Positions 9,876 through 21,664 of a stretch of DNA of 64,000 nt are shown here, one piece after another. How positions within the stretch are numbered: position 1 is the first letter of the stretch; every line of letters begins with the position of its first letter. The notes under the pieces are model-generated. The model had not been told where the DNA came from. It searched no databases and saw nothing but the letters and a program-made list of their open reading frames with translations. Position numbers and translations under genes: made by a program. Source of the stretch: Omphalotus guepiniiformis (Eukaryota > Basidiomycota > Agaricomycetes > Agaricales > Omphalotaceae); contig JAQOOI010000077.1 of the NCBI GenBank assembly GCA_028554645.1, forward strand, positions 62,001-126,000, in the 5' to 3' direction.

Positions 9876-10673
9876 AAATATTTTTTTCAATTTAAAATTT
9901 AAATCTCCTTTTATATTTTATGTTACTTTTATAAATAAATGTGTTTTACTCGGATAACTATTGTTAAAATTTTATTATTCCTTGTTTATCATATTATTAA
10001 AAAAAAAAAAATAAAGTTTAAAAGCACTAAAAGTATGTTACCCATATCCTTTTATAATATACCAAGCGCGCAGCGATCGCGCAGCGATCGCGCAGCGAGA
10101 AAAATACAAAGCTGAGTAATTAACGCTTGCTTTTAACTAGATAATATTAAAAAAAAAAATTTTAAATGAACAAGCAATAAAAAAAAAAATTTTTTTTAAC
10201 TTGTAAAATAAAGAAGTTATACTTACAATAAAAGTAAAAAAAATATAGCGCAGGTTTAAACAATTTTTTTTTTAACTAGGATTATAAAGTATTAAAGAAA
10301 TAAATATAGAATTAAAATAATCTTACGCTAGAGTAAACACAAAAAGCTAAAGCCTTAACAATACTTTAACTTCTCAAATAAGAGAACAAGAAATGTAAGC
10401 AATAAAAAAAAATCTAGAAAAGCTAAACTTATAAAAAATTTGCATTTACCGCTCCCTGCTTTAGCAGCTTTCGCTTATGCTTTAGCTGCTCTTGCTAAAG
10501 TAGGGTCGTGTATTGCCTAAGCAAGAGGGAGCGAGAAAAAAAAACCACCCTCGCCTTAGCGAATAAGCGGGAGAGTAGAAAAATAATTGCAAATGACCGC
10601 TATAAAAAGAAAAAAAAAATTATAAAGGATTATTAGATTAAAAAAATTAATAATAAAAAAATTATTATAATAA
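9876..10673. other. spacer, no gene seen
   Basis: AT-rich spacer. It holds a triplet of the 11-bp unit CGCGCAGCGAT at 10067-10098 and a GCTTTAGC cluster at 10450-10535. Nothing else recognised. Confidence 0.65.
10067..10098. repeat. three tandem CGCGCAGCGAT units
   Basis: Three direct copies of an 11-bp word that contains the CGCGCAGCG palindrome core used as a single insert elsewhere (for example 17224-17238, 40388-40396, 58630-58643). Shows that this class can multiply in tandem. Confidence 0.85.
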
Positions 10674-10746
10674 CGTGATAGGCGCGACTCGAACACGCTA
10701 ACTCTCCCACCCAAAAGGAGTAACCATCCTGTTGGTATTCTACCAC
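10674..10746 (-). tRNA. trnP(ugg): tRNA-Pro(UGG)
   Basis: Acceptor GTGGTAG pairs with CTATCAC. Anticodon stem CTCCT/GGGAG closes loop TTTGGGT, anticodon UGG. T-arm GCGTG/CGCGC with loop TTCGAGT. Confidence 0.88.
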
Positions 10747-11952
10747 TTTTTATATTTTTTTTTAATTAAAAGTTTTATATTTTTTTCTTTCTATTGCTTA
10801 CTCGCCCACATTAACATATCGCTAAGGCGATTGAGTGTTAACTATAAGTGATAGCAGCGAGCTGCTATCACTTTTTAAAAACAATACTTAGTTCCGAAAA
10901 AAAAAAGGAGAGTCACTAAAACGGTAGAGCAAATTATTTTTATTATAAATTACTTTCTTTTTTTTAGCTCCCACCCCTCCCCTTCCCCCCCCCCCCCTAC
11001 TTGCTTTAGCGTGGGCTGATAAAGCAGGGCTGCTAAGCAGGGGGGGGGGCTAAAGCAGGAAGGCAACAGCAGGGAGGCAATAAAATGCACCGCTTACTCC
11101 ATCTCTTATGCATTCTCTTATGCTTTCGCTTATGCTTTCACTTATTATCAAATTTACTCACTGAAACTATTCCATAGAATAAGAGAGTAGCAAATGCTCA
11201 CTCTTACCATTGCAACTAATGTGTAATAATGTGTAATAAGGAGGGAGTGGTCGCATTCATTTTTTGCTTAGTTGTTTATGCAATCGCTCTCACTCGCTAA
11301 TTAGGCTTTTGCGAGACCCGCAAAGCGGGTAGTGGGGGATACTCACATTCTTGCTTAGGCTCGCTCACTCACTCATTCAATCACATTCGCATTATTACCT
11401 AAGCAAGAGTGATAGTGATAATGATAGTGATCGCATAAGCGAGTGCCGCGGAATAAGCGAGTTTAAGTTTTAGTTTAAGTGAGCGAGAGTTAAAAAGTTG
11501 CAAATGCAAGTAACTTGCAAAGGAAAGTTAAAGATTTGTTAAGGCAAGTGATTTATTGAGTTTAAGAAAAAGAGGTAAATGCTTAAAAGGGAACGTGGTA
11601 ACTTGCATAAAAGGAATAATAGCCTTATTTAAAAATTAAAAAAATACCTTGCTGCTCCTATACTATACTAGCCGGTTAGTAATAAAGGTTCTAGCTAATT
11701 AGAATTAAAAAAAAAATAAAAAAATGAGTTGCTGCTAAAGCAGTGTAGTAAATAAACAAGCGCTCCTCGCTTTGCGAACGGTGAGCGATAATGTTAAAAA
11801 AAAATTAATTATTATCGCTAATGCGGTTGCTTATGGAATCACCCTTGCCTTAGCAACCGCATCCCTCGCTTACGCGTCCCGTTCGCAAAGCGAGGGAGGG
11901 AGCGAGAGTGAGTGAAAGCGACTAAGTGTTTGTTTATTCAATAAAAATTTTT
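10747..11952. other. spacer, no gene seen
   Basis: 1.2 kb spacer. It has a C13 run at 10985-10997 followed by a GCTTTAGC cluster (11000-11070), a block of CTTAGGC/CGCATTAGC words (11280-11480), and a CGCTTTGCGAACGG..TTCGCAAAGCGAGGGAGGG cluster at 11760-11910. No gene-like frame. Confidence 0.65.
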
Positions 11953-12040
11953 CGGGCATTGTCGGATTCGAACCGACGACTTTTTTTAAAAGTACTCGTT
12001 TTCAAGACGAGCGCCATAAACCAGACTCGACCAAATGCCC
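11953..12040 (-). tRNA. trnS(uga): tRNA-Ser(UGA)
   Basis: Class II tRNA. Acceptor GGGCATT pairs with AATGCCC. Anticodon stem CTCGT/ACGAG, loop CTTGAAA, anticodon UGA for UCN codons. Long variable arm and T-arm GTCGG/CCGAC. Confidence 0.93.
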
Positions 12041-12060
12041 TTAAATTTTTTTAAATTATA

Positions 12061-12133
12061 TAAGACCTAAGGGATTTGAACCCTTATAATATCCATTATG
12101 AGCGAACTGCATTAACCATTATGCTAAAGTCTT
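12061..12133 (-). tRNA. trnM(cau): tRNA-Met(CAU), second copy
   Basis: Acceptor AAGACTT pairs with AGGTCTT. D-stem GCAT/ATGC. Anticodon stem GTTCG/TGGAT, loop CTCATAA, anticodon CAU. T-stem AAGGG/CCCTT. Twenty bases from trnS(UGA). Distinct in sequence from the CAU tRNA at 6781-6853. Confidence 0.88.
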
Positions 12134-12817
12134 TAAAATTATTTTATAATATTAAAAATGAAGCGCGGAGCGAAAAAACAAAAAATATAAATTTTTAATT
12201 AATTAATATTTAAGTATAAAAAGATAATTGTAAAAATATATAAATTTTATTTTTAGTTATATTTATAAGCTTACTCTTTTTTTCCTAAATAAACTGTTTT
12301 AACTTAAAATTTTGTAATTGAGTTACCTCACACGCTTATTCCTTAAATTTACTATTGTATTTGCAATCCTCCTTTACTCTTGCTTTTGCAACCACTTTTG
12401 CTTAGCCTTTTACTTTTGTTTTTTCAACCCTCCTTCACTAACTTGCTTAGCGAATATATGTGTTAATTTTGCATATGCTACTAAGTTATTGTGATGCTCG
12501 CAATAAATTAATATATCACATTCACATAAGTGAGCAAGAGTGCGATTGCATAAGCAACTAAGCTAGAGTAAGTGAGGTTGTGATTGCAATTGTGAGTGAG
12601 TGGTCAAGAGAGTAAAAGGGTAGCCTTAGCTAGAGTGAAAGGCTAAGCAAAAGTTGTTTAAAAAAAGAGCGGTGTTGCTAAAGCAAGGGAAGGGGAGGAA
12701 AGCAAACCGGTGCTGGTTAAGCAAAGGCAAGAGCGGAGTAACTTTAAGTGAGCGAGCATTACAAACCAAAGGTAATTAAGCAAAAAAAAAAACATATATT
12801 AACAAAATGCACATTAT
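12134..12817. other. spacer, no gene seen
   Basis: AT-rich spacer with degenerate CTTGCTTAGG/CTAAGCAAGAG words and a purine-rich cluster (12660-12740). No recognisable coding sequence. Confidence 0.65.
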
Positions 12818-12901
12818 TGAGTAGTCTTCGAATCGAACGAAGTACGGTTATTAACCAATTCTTTTACAGAGAACCACCATTACCAATCGGATCACCTACC
12901 C
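12818..12901 (-). tRNA. trnY(gua): tRNA-Tyr(GUA)
   Basis: Acceptor GGGTAGG against ACTACTC, with one mismatch at the base of the stem. Anticodon stem GTTCT/AGAAT, loop CTGTAAA, anticodon GUA. Long variable arm, as in many fungal mitochondrial tyrosine tRNAs, and T-arm CTTCG/CGAAG. Confidence 0.87.
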
Positions 12902-13396
12902 TTATTTAATTAAAATTATTATATTAATTTTTAATTATTTTCTATCTATGTTTATATTTTTTTCGCTCCGCGCTTCATTTATATTAGAAGACGTTAAATT
13001 TAATAAAAGGGCAAATTTTAAAATTTTGTTTAATTACAAAACATTGCTCAATTTTACTCACTTACTTAAATTAACCAACCACCCGCTCACATTCGCATCC
13101 CTAGCTTTAGCTACCGCCCCTGCGTAGCAGCTCATTGCTAAAGCAAAGGTGCGAGCCGTCCCTAAGATAAAGCAGGAAAAGCGAGGGCTGCTAAAGCTGG
13201 GGGCTGCTAAAGCTGGGTGGTAACAAATTTTTTTTTAGCAACTTACTTTGCTTTTTGTACTTACATTATTTTAAATTTAAGCGAGGGCTAAGCTAGTAAT
13301 GTGTTTAGCTCTCTTTTAACTTTTTTGCTTTAGCCTAAGTTAGTGAGTTAAGACGGTTTGCAAAAGCAAGAGTGAGTTAAAATTATATAATTTAAT
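12902..13396. other. spacer, no gene seen
   Basis: AT-rich spacer with a GC cluster at 13090-13225 made of GCTTTAGC, TTGCTAAAGCAAAGG and tandem GGGCTGCTAAAGCTG words. Confidence 0.65.
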
Positions 13397-13469
13397 TGAA
13401 AACACATGGACTTGAACCAAGACTTTCCCATTAAAAGTGGGACACTCAAACCACTCGAGTTCTGCCTTC
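13397..13469 (-). tRNA. trnK(uuu): tRNA-Lys(UUU)
   Basis: Acceptor GAAGGCA pairs with TGTTTTC through two G-U pairs. Anticodon stem TCCCA/TGGGA, loop CTTTTAA, anticodon UUU. T-loop TTCAAGT. Confidence 0.9.
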
Positions 13470-13547
13470 CTCTTTATTTAATTCTACCCTTATTTTTTTT
13501 TTCCCCTAATTAGAAAACAAATTTATTTTTTATTATTAATTTATAAA

Positions 13548-13621
13548 CTGAGTTGACCAGATTCGAACTGATATTAGCCATTACCAAAAAATGGTGTTTT
13601 TCCAAATTAAACTACAACTCA
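13548..13621 (-). tRNA. trnQ(uug): tRNA-Gln(UUG)
   Basis: Acceptor TGAGTTG pairs perfectly with CAACTCA. Anticodon stem CCATT/AATGG, loop TTTTGGT, anticodon UUG. T-loop TTCGAAT. Confidence 0.9.
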
Positions 13622-14886
13622 TTAAACAAATTAAAATTAAATAAATAAAATTAATATTAAAAATAAAAATTTAGCATATTTTTTAAAATATTATTAAAAA
13701 TAAAATTATTATTAATGATACAATTACTTTCCGCCAGCATTAACTAACTCTTGCTTAGATTATAAAACTAAAAAGTAATGCCTTTTTCTCTCTCTTGCTT
13801 AGGCAATACGCGACCCTGCTTTAGCTGTCGCTCTTGCTAAAGCAGCAGCGAGAGCGAGGGCTTGCTTAGGCTCGCTCCCTAAGCTCCTTTGCTTTAGCAA
13901 GGAAAGCGAGGGAGCAACACTCACTTTTACTAATTTGCATTAGCAATTCGCTTAAGCTATGGCATGTTGGGTGAAAGATTGATATATTCACCTTAGTTTA
14001 TGTATTGCAGCTCCACCTTAGTTCATAGGAAATAGGTAAAAGGTAAAGGTAAAAGTTAGTAAGGCAATTATGCAACTAAAATAGCAAGAGAGTATTTTGC
14101 TTTATTTATTTTAAATTTTAATTAATTTTGTTGTATCTCGCTCCTCGCTCCGCGAGCGCTTGATTTAGTTTAAAAAAAACAAAAGCTGGCGCGCAGCTAT
14201 TTTATTATTTATTGCTATTTTTTTTAATATTAAAAAAGCACTTCCTACTTTAAATAAAGTCGTTGATAAAACACTTTCTGCGCGAGCGAGCGGAGCGAGC
14301 AGCGAGCAACAAAAATTTATTTAAACTCACCCGCTCCGCTCGCTCGCGCGCTTGGTTTAAAAAATTTTCTTCCACTATCACAATCGCTATCATACACTAA
14401 CACAGTCGCATTTTCTTGCTTTAGCTAGAGGTAACTCCCTCAATTAAATTTTTGTATTTAAGTATCTTAACACGCCTTAGTTATAGTGATAGTAAGCAAG
14501 TAAACCATTGCAACTTACTTTATTTAAATGTTTGTTTCGCTTTATAAATAACTGACCAATGTTTTGTATTGCAACTCCTTCCTTTGCTTAATGCAAACAT
14601 AATTAATCTTTAGCTAAAGATAGAGACTAAGCAACTACTCACTCGCCTTAGCGATAGTAATAACTCACCCTTGCTTAGGCATTTAGGCAGTCGCGCTCGC
14701 TCGCTCCCTCCCTCCTTTTGCTTCCTCGCTCTCGCTGCTGCTTTAGCAAGAGCGACAGCTAAAGCAGGGTCGCGTATTGCCTAAGCAAGAGGTAGTGAGG
14801 GCGGCTGCTAAAGCAGGGGAGAGAGAAAAATAAACGAGTCGCTCGCGCAGCGAGCGAGAGTAACCCCAAAAAATTAAACCTAGTTA
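13622..14886. other. spacer, no gene seen
   Basis: 1.3 kb spacer dense in GC clusters: 13785-13935, 14140-14350 (CGCTCGCGCGC and GCGAGCGGAGCGAGC types) and 14680-14850. The last holds a stretch of about 62 bp (14726-14792) repeated identically at 36857-36922. Confidence 0.7.
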
Positions 14887-14958
14887 AGCCGAAAAATGGA
14901 ATTGAACCAATATTTAAATCTTACAAGGAATTTGTTTTACCATTTAAACTATTTCGAC
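14887..14958 (-). tRNA. trnT(ugu): tRNA-Thr(UGU)
   Basis: Acceptor GTCGAAA pairs with TTTCGGC. Anticodon loop CTTGTAA gives UGU; the anticodon stem has one apparent T-T mismatch. T-loop TTCAATT. Identity by anticodon. Confidence 0.83.
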
Positions 14959-15162
14959 CTTTTTGTTAATTAAAGTAAAAATATATTTAAAAAGTAATAT
15001 TTTAAATATATTTAAATATAAACAAAATTTGGGAACTAAGGTGAGTTGTTCACTTGCTTAGGTAACTTACATTAACCCTTTAGTTTAATTAGCATTATTC
15101 GGTGCATTTAAATAAAGTGAGCTAAATATAAAATAAATTAACTATTTATTAACGCTAAATTT

Positions 15163-15234
15163 TGCCCCGGGAGAGAATTGAACTCCCATATTTATAGCTT
15201 CAGTATAACGCTTTGACCACTAAGCAACCGAGGC
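15163..15234 (-). tRNA. trnF(gaa): tRNA-Phe(GAA)
   Basis: Acceptor GCCTCGG pairs with CCGGGGC. Anticodon stem TTATA/TATAA, loop CTGAAGC, anticodon GAA. T-arm GGGAG/CTCTC-type with loop TTCAATT. Confidence 0.92.
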
Positions 15235-16310
15235 TATTTAAATTTTTATTAATTAATATTAAAAAAAAAGGCTAGTAAAAAAAGTAGTAAAGTAAATATA
15301 AAAACTTAATATTGCTACAGTTTTATAACAAAAATAGTATTCGATACTAGCTGAAAGAATTTGCACTTTTTTTAATTAATAAGTATCTTTTTTTTTTTAG
15401 TAATAATTAAATTTTATTAATTACTTTGATGATTGTAATTAATTTTATTTTTTAACTCACTTTTGCTTTTGACTAAACTTTACTTAAACTTTTATTTTTT
15501 TGTTTACTTGCTTTAAAACACTTGCTAACTTTAGCTTAAGATACCTTCTAACTAACTATTTAAGTAACCTAAACAAGAATGTAATTGTTATCGAGTGATA
15601 TGTTTCTGCAAAAAGGTAAAAGGGAGCGAAAACTTACCTCTCGCTGCTGCTTTAGCAAGAGCAAAAGCTCGTTAGAGACTTACTAAATTTAGGTTAATTA
15701 TATTTGCCTACACAAAAGTAATTAGCCTTAGTAAAAATTACCCTCTCACTTACTTGCAAATGCTACACAATCACCTTAGTGGTCAGCATAAGCAGGTCAA
15801 GGTAGGTATTTGATGCTAGGTTAAGAAAAATTTTCCTAAACAAAAATAAATTTAGCCTTAGCTTAACCAAAGTGTAGGTGATTGAGCTTGATCACTGTAA
15901 CTTACTTACCTTAGCAATTGTTTATGAGTGAGGAAACTTCCCGCTCACCGTTCCTGCTTTAGCTGTCGCTTAGAGCGAGGAGCGCATTGCTTTCCCCCCA
16001 CCCCCTTTTTTCACATTTACCCACTTACTTGCTAAGGCAAGCACACCTTCGCATAAAAGAGTGAAAGTTGCAAAGGCAATAGGGAGGCAACTCACCAACT
16101 GCTTTAGCTGCCCACCAACAGCCATATTACTTGCAATGGCAAGAGAGAGAGTGAGCCTTAGCTACTCACCATAATTTAAGTGATTATGAACAAAAAAATT
16201 TTATTACTTTTTTTTTAATTTTTTTTACATTTAATTTAATTAATAATATTAAAGTTAAATAAATATTCAGCTTTAACATATTATGTTAACTATTAATAAT
16301 AAAATTTCAT
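15235..16310. other. spacer, no gene seen
   Basis: AT-rich spacer. A 44-bp cluster at about 15945-15988 (CTCACCGTTCCTGCTTTAGC start) is repeated next to the rns 3' end at 21540-21583. No coding sequence recognised. Confidence 0.65.
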
Positions 16311-16383
16311 TGGAGAAAGATAGATTCGAACTATCAATTTTTATATTGCAAATATAACAGATTACCAATTATCGTATTTCCCC
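16311..16383 (-). tRNA. trnA(ugc): tRNA-Ala(UGC), or possibly tRNA-Cys(GCA)
   Basis: Acceptor GGGGAAA pairs with TTTCTCC. With the perfect anticodon stem TTATA/TATAA the loop is TTTGCAA and the anticodon UGC (Ala). Shifting the stem by one base would give GCA (Cys) but introduces an A-A mismatch and a shorter variable loop, so Ala is preferred. Confidence 0.7.
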
Positions 16384-18458
16384 TTTTTTTTTTTTATTTT
16401 TTTTTAATGCGAACATTACCTTTCTTATAAGTTAATAAGGCTATTATTTTTTTCGCCTCTAGCCTTAGCGACTCGCACCCTTTCAATTATTTGCTGAATA
16501 CCTACAACACTTTTTTTTAAGCTGCTAGCTACTGCGACACCTCCACCTGCTTTAGCAGCTTCGCGTCCCACTTTTGTTCTGGGACTATCAGTCACCTTTG
16601 GTGAATGGTGAATGGTGGAAGGTAGATGGTGCTTGCTTTTGCTTAGGCATTCAAATTTTTCTTGCTTAGGCAACACTTACGCACCAAAAGAGGACGGTTG
16701 AGAGGTTGGTTGCTATCACTTTCACTCGTTATCACCTATTACTAAGCCCAATAAACAAATCTGGGTGAGCTAGTGTGTGTGGGGAATTTTACTTTTGCTT
16801 AGGCAAATAAGTGATTGTGATATTGTATTAACAGTTATCACTCACTTGTTTAGACATTAACTTTAGCTTAGGCAAATATGCGATTGTGTTAGCGAGTAGT
16901 TGTGGTTTCTATCCCCTCTCCTTAAAACTAAAGTGGCAGTGAGCAAGGAAAAGGGATTGGGATTGTAATAATGGTTGTAGCTAAAGCAAAGTAGCAATCA
17001 CCCACTCACATTAGTTTAAGAAAAAAAGTAACAGTAAGTGCAGCTCTTCTTTAACAAATTTTCGCTCACTTTATTGTAATAGCTACAAAACCAAAGTTAA
17101 GTGGTTATTTACTTATATCTTAATTTTTATTTTTTGAGTAAAAATAGGAAATATTTTTCACCTTTGGTGTTTTGCTAATTAAATAATAAATGCAAGTCAC
17201 TTAATATATTATTTAATAAATAAACAAGCGCGCAGCGAGTAAACTTCTCCCCTACCCCTCCCCTACCCCTCCCCAAAGGGGTAGGGGAGGGGTAGGGGGA
17301 CCCCTTCCCCTCCCCAAAGGGGTAGGGGAGGGGAGGGAGTAATGTAACACTTAAACTTAAAAAAAAACATAAAGTGATTTTAAATAAAGGTGTAAAATGA
17401 AAACCCTTACTTTTTATTTCAAATAAAAAAATTACTAAATTTGTAGAAAAACTCTAGCTTAATATGGATTTTAGCTAGAGGTATAGTAAAGGTAAATATA
17501 ATAGTTAATTTAATATTTAATATTCTTTTATATTTTTAGGCTTTTCTTTCTTAAAAAAATTTACAAATTTTATTTTTAATTACTTTTCAATTTTTTTTTT
17601 TTCCAAAATATAAATAAAAATAGTTAAAAGAAATATTATCTATATAAAAAATGTAAAATTAGAATAAATAAATTATTCTTTTTTATTAAATTTTAATTTT
17701 ATTTTTAAAATTATTAAAAAAATAAAAAAAATTTTTTTTTTTAAGTACAGAGTTTTACAGTTAAAATATTAAATAATATTACTTAGGCTAACCACTTACC
17801 CCTCGCTTTGCGCGTGCTTAATTAAAAAATTTATTTTAATGTAACGCTTAAACTTAAACTAATGTTTAAAAGTGAGTGACCAGACTAAACTTTACTTAAA
17901 CTTTTTTTGCTTCCTCGCTCCCTCGCTCCCTGCTTTAGCAGCCCCAGCTTTAGCAGCCCCTCCACCATTCGCTGCTAAAGCAGCGAGGAAATGAGGCGGA
18001 GCGGTTGCTAAAGCAAGGAAGCGACCCTAATTTTGATTTCGCTCCCGTCCCTACATTTGGTCTTGCTTTCATTTTTTTGCTTTAGCTGCCCGTTTGCTAC
18101 CTACCTTTGGTCTTTCGCTTAACCAGCTTTAACTGCCCCAACCTTTGGATTCTCTCCCCTGCTTTAGCAGCCACACCCAGTTAAACCAGTGGTGCAAGTG
18201 ATAGGGAAAGCGAGGGTTGCTTCCGCCCCTGCTTTAGCTGGAAACAGGGAAAGCGAGCTAGAGCTGCTAAAGCGAGGGCTACTAAAGCATGGCCACTCCA
18301 TTTCCCTCTTGCTTCTGTAATCCGCGACCCCACCCTTAATGGGCTGGGCGTGTGCGAGCGAAGGCAGCTAAAAAGTTATACGGCTGAGTTAATTAAGCAA
18401 GCAAGGGTGGGTGTATTAAAATAAAATAAATTGTAAAAATAAATAGGTAGCATTAAAA
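16384..18458. other. large spacer with G/C-block palindromes, no gene seen
   Basis: 2.1 kb spacer. It contains a long CCCCTACCCC..GGGGTAGGGG inverted repeat (17245-17340), mixed CTTAGGC words, and a dense GCTTTAGC cluster field at 17905-18350. Apparent open frames here are caused by the clusters. Confidence 0.7.
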
Positions 18459-18531
18459 AACATCTTATCGGACTCGAACCAATAAACTTTTGCTTCGAAG
18501 GCAATTGCTGTACCAATTCAGCTAAAGATGT
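18459..18531 (-). tRNA. trnR(ucg): tRNA-Arg(UCG)
   Basis: Acceptor ACATCTT pairs perfectly with AAGATGT. Anticodon loop CTTCGAA, anticodon UCG, with four Watson-Crick pairs in the stem and one A-A opposition at its top. T-loop TTCGAGT. Confidence 0.87.
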
Positions 18532-18603
18532 AAAATTTATTTTTAAATAATAAATTTATTTTTTATAATTAACTTCCTATTTTTTAATAAAAATATAATA
18601 AAT

Positions 18604-18691
18604 TACGAATAAAGAGACTTGAACTCTTACAATCAAAAAAAAATCATGAGTTCCTAAAACTCACCCGTCTACCAAATTTCGGCATATTCGT
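18604..18691 (-). tRNA. trnL(uag): tRNA-Leu(UAG)
   Basis: Class II tRNA. Acceptor ACGAATA pairs with TATTCGT. Anticodon stem TGAGT/ACTCA, loop TTTAGGA, anticodon UAG. The variable arm contains an A/T-only stretch. T-loop TTCAAGT. Confidence 0.92.
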
Positions 18692-20536
18692 TTTAAATTA
18701 ATTTAAAAATTTTTATTAATAAAAGGGGGGGCTCCAACTCGCTTGCTACGTTACTACCCTTGATTTCGCACCAGCCCTCACTGGCAACTTTACAGCTAAA
18801 TAAGGGGCGGGTGATAACCGACCCCCCTTCCCTTCCATCACCTTGCTTCCTATCACAAATTTTCCTTGCTTTCTGATCCTCCCCCTTTCATTTTTCCCAC
18901 CCCCTCGCTGCGCGCTTGTTCTCCCCTCCCTCCTCTTTTTTCCCTTGCTTTAACTGGGCTGTTAAAGTAGGGTAAAATAAAAACAGGGGAGCTAAAGCAT
19001 GGAAAGCAAAGGGTCGCGTAGCGAGAAAGGCAACTGTAACTTTTGTGATTGTGGAAGTGACAACCACCAAAGATGAGTGTGAATTGCTAAGGCGAGGGTT
19101 ATTATAAAGTTAAAATTGTTTCTTTTATTTTTATTTAAATAAAATAGAAAATAAAAAAAGTTAACACTATTATTTTATATAATTTAAAAATTTAAAGTTG
19201 TTCTTGTACTCACCCACTAATACGTAGGTGACTATCTTTGCTTTTAAAAATTTAAACTTACAAAATTAAAAAGTTAGTGTAGATCACCTTTACATAGTTG
19301 CAAATGCAATAATAAATATAACAATACAAACTACTAATGGCTAAGCAAGTTAGGAGTTAAATTGCAGCGACTAAAACAATAACATAGCAAGAAAATGAAT
19401 AAAAATTTTTAAAATATTAGCAAGTAAAAGAAAAGACAAAATTATTTTTACATAAAATTATAGTTTTTTTAAATTTAAAACTTATAATTAATAATTTAAT
19501 TAATCCAGTGTAAACTTTATTTTTTATTTTAAATATAAAAATAAAATCATAAAAGCATAAGTTTGCTCAACACCCCTTTGCTTGCTTAGGCAACTATCCC
19601 TCAACCATGCTCTGCCATTGGTCGCTCCCGCCCCCGCCCCTTAACTGAAAAGTAGGTAAGCGGACTGTTAAAGCAGGATCGCAGTATTGCTTTAGCATCC
19701 CTGCTTTAGCTGTTACGTGACCCACCTTGCTTTAGCTAAGGCTAAAGCAGGGGTGCTAAGCAGGGTGGGAGGGGGGGGGGGAGGGGAAAGAAATATTACC
19801 TAAGTAAGGGTGAATAAAAGTAACAATGTAAAGGTAATTGACATTCACCCTTTTGTGCTTGGTAAATTGAGCTTGCTCACTTAAACTTACCATAGTAAGA
19901 GTCTCTTTCCCCTTTGGGGAGAGAGGCTGATAACTACTAGCAAATTTTACCATTACCACTCTTGCATTTGCAAAATCGCTCTTGCTTAAGCAACCACCTT
20001 TTGCTTTATAGCGATTTAAGTTGAAGTGAGCGGGTTGCTATCGCCCTTTTGCTTACTCGTTTTTTTTTTTTCCTCTTCACTCACACAAAAGTAATAGTGA
20101 GTATCCCCACCCGCTTGTGCGATCACTTTCACTATCGTTAATGCGGTTGCTGTCGCCTTAGAGCGAGGGTGTGAGTGTGCAAGAAAATGTTTTAGCAGCT
20201 AGCGACTAAAGTTTAAGAGAGCTGCTACTCCCCTTCCCCTCGCTCGCGCAGCGAGAGCGAGCTAAAGCAGGGGAGGGGAAGGGTGTTATATGATAGGGGA
20301 GGGTGGCAGTCGCAAAGCGAGGGGTGGGCGGCACTTAAATCTTGTTAATTGCTTGTAAAAAGCAAGTGATAGTAGCTAAGGCAAGGACTATAACAAAAAT
20401 TTTCATATTATATAAAATAAATTAATAAGGAAAAATGTGGTTGGGTTAATAATAGTTAAAAAAACAAAAAATTTTTCGCTCCGCTCGCTCGCGCGCCTGT
20501 TTTATTTTTTTTTTTAATAAATTTTTAATTAATCAT
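18692..20536. other. large spacer, no gene seen
   Basis: 1.8 kb spacer with GC clusters at 18725-19060, 19600-19790 (including a G12 run) and 20220-20330 (CTCGCTCGCGCAGCGAG type). Frames in this stretch are cluster artefacts. Confidence 0.65.
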
Positions 20537-20608
20537 TAGGAGGTAGAGTAATCGAAACTCTGTCTTCAAAGTGTAAATTTGACGCTAAAACCACTCAGCT
20601 AACCCCCT
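20537..20608 (-). tRNA. trnV(uac): tRNA-Val(UAC)
   Basis: Acceptor AGGGGGT pairs with ACCTCCT. Anticodon stem TCAAA/TTTGA, loop TTTACAC, anticodon UAC. T-stem AGAGT/ACTCT. First tRNA after rns in the direction of transcription. Confidence 0.92.
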
Positions 20609-20693
20609 CTTTAGTTATTTATTAATTTAAAAAAGTGAACCAATATTATTATTATTATTTTAGCTACTATTATAATAATTTTTTTTAAAGCCT

Positions 20694-21010
20694 GTTCATC
20701 ACGAATGCAATCTTCACCGTTGCGCTAGTGATCAACGATTACTCGAAATTCCTTCTTCATGTCGCCGAATTTCAGGCGACAATTCGTCTAAAATAAATTT
20801 AATAATAGTAACTTTCTTTAATGATTAGCTAATCCTTATGACCTTAAACATTTATCTTAAAAAAGAAAACATTAATTTTGTAAAAAACAAAATACAAAGT
20901 CCGGTTTTTGCATCACTTTGTAAAAGTTCTTGTGGCACGTCGATAGCCCAGTTCATTAGGGCCATAACGACTTGTCTTAGCCCCAAATGAAAATATTTAA
21001 AAATCATTAG
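20694..21010 (-). repeat. identical 317-bp partial copy of rns
   Basis: By eye, every base matches 21932-22248 inside rns. The segment covers the conserved 3' major-domain region (GGCTAAGACAAGTCG through GAGTAATCGTTGATCAC). It begins 86 bp from trnV and lacks the rRNA 3' end, so it cannot form a complete subunit RNA. Confidence 0.95.
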
Positions 21011-21664
21011 CCTAAATAACTTAAAAAAAAAAATTTTTTTTTAATTTTTTTTAATTAAATATATAAAATAATAAAAAAATAATAAGAGCTTTGCTTTTTC
21101 TCTATTACGAATTAAATATTAAAAAATAATTGTTATTATGTAGTGTAATAGTAATTATTCAGTTACAATTTTTCGTAAAATATAATTATTACTATCTTTT
21201 GATTAAAATTTTCTCTCTCGCTGCGCGATCGCTGCGCGACTAACATTTACTTTGGTTATTATGGTAACTAAAGTAACTATGCTATTTATGTTTTATATAG
21301 TAAGTTGCTATCACCACCAATTCTCGCTATCGCTTCCCACAAATTTGACGCGTAAGCGAGGGGAGGGGGGGTGGCGGAAAAGTGAGCTGCTAAAGTAAGG
21401 AGTAATAGAGTAATTTAGTATACTAAGCAAATATTTACTAAACTTTATTTAAGTAGCATTACATTAAAATAAAGTAAGTTTAAAAGTAAAAGACAAATTA
21501 CTAAAACATTAGCAGTGCGAGATATAATAAATGTTTTTCGCTCACCGTTCCTGCTTTAGCTGTCGCTTAGAGCGAGGAGCGCTCGCTCTCTCACCGTCCT
21601 TGCTTTAGCTGCTAAAGCAGTACGGCGGCTACTGTTTTAGCAAGAGCGAGGGGTTAAAATAATT
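21011..21664. other. spacer between the rns copy and the rns 3' end
   Basis: AT-rich spacer with CGCTGCGCGA words near 21220, a cluster at 21320-21375, and a large cluster directly at the rRNA 3' end (21540-21655). No gene recognised. Confidence 0.65.

Noticed and set aside
16311..16383. tRNA-Cys(GCA) reading of this tRNA
   Set aside because: It needs an A-A mismatch in the anticodon stem and a four-base variable loop; the Ala(UGC) reading pairs perfectly. Kept as an alternative only.
16425..16676. 83-codon minus-strand frame in the tRNA region
   Set aside because: Sequence is made of cluster words (GCTAAAGC, CTTAGGC) with no homology or codon pattern like that of the real genes.
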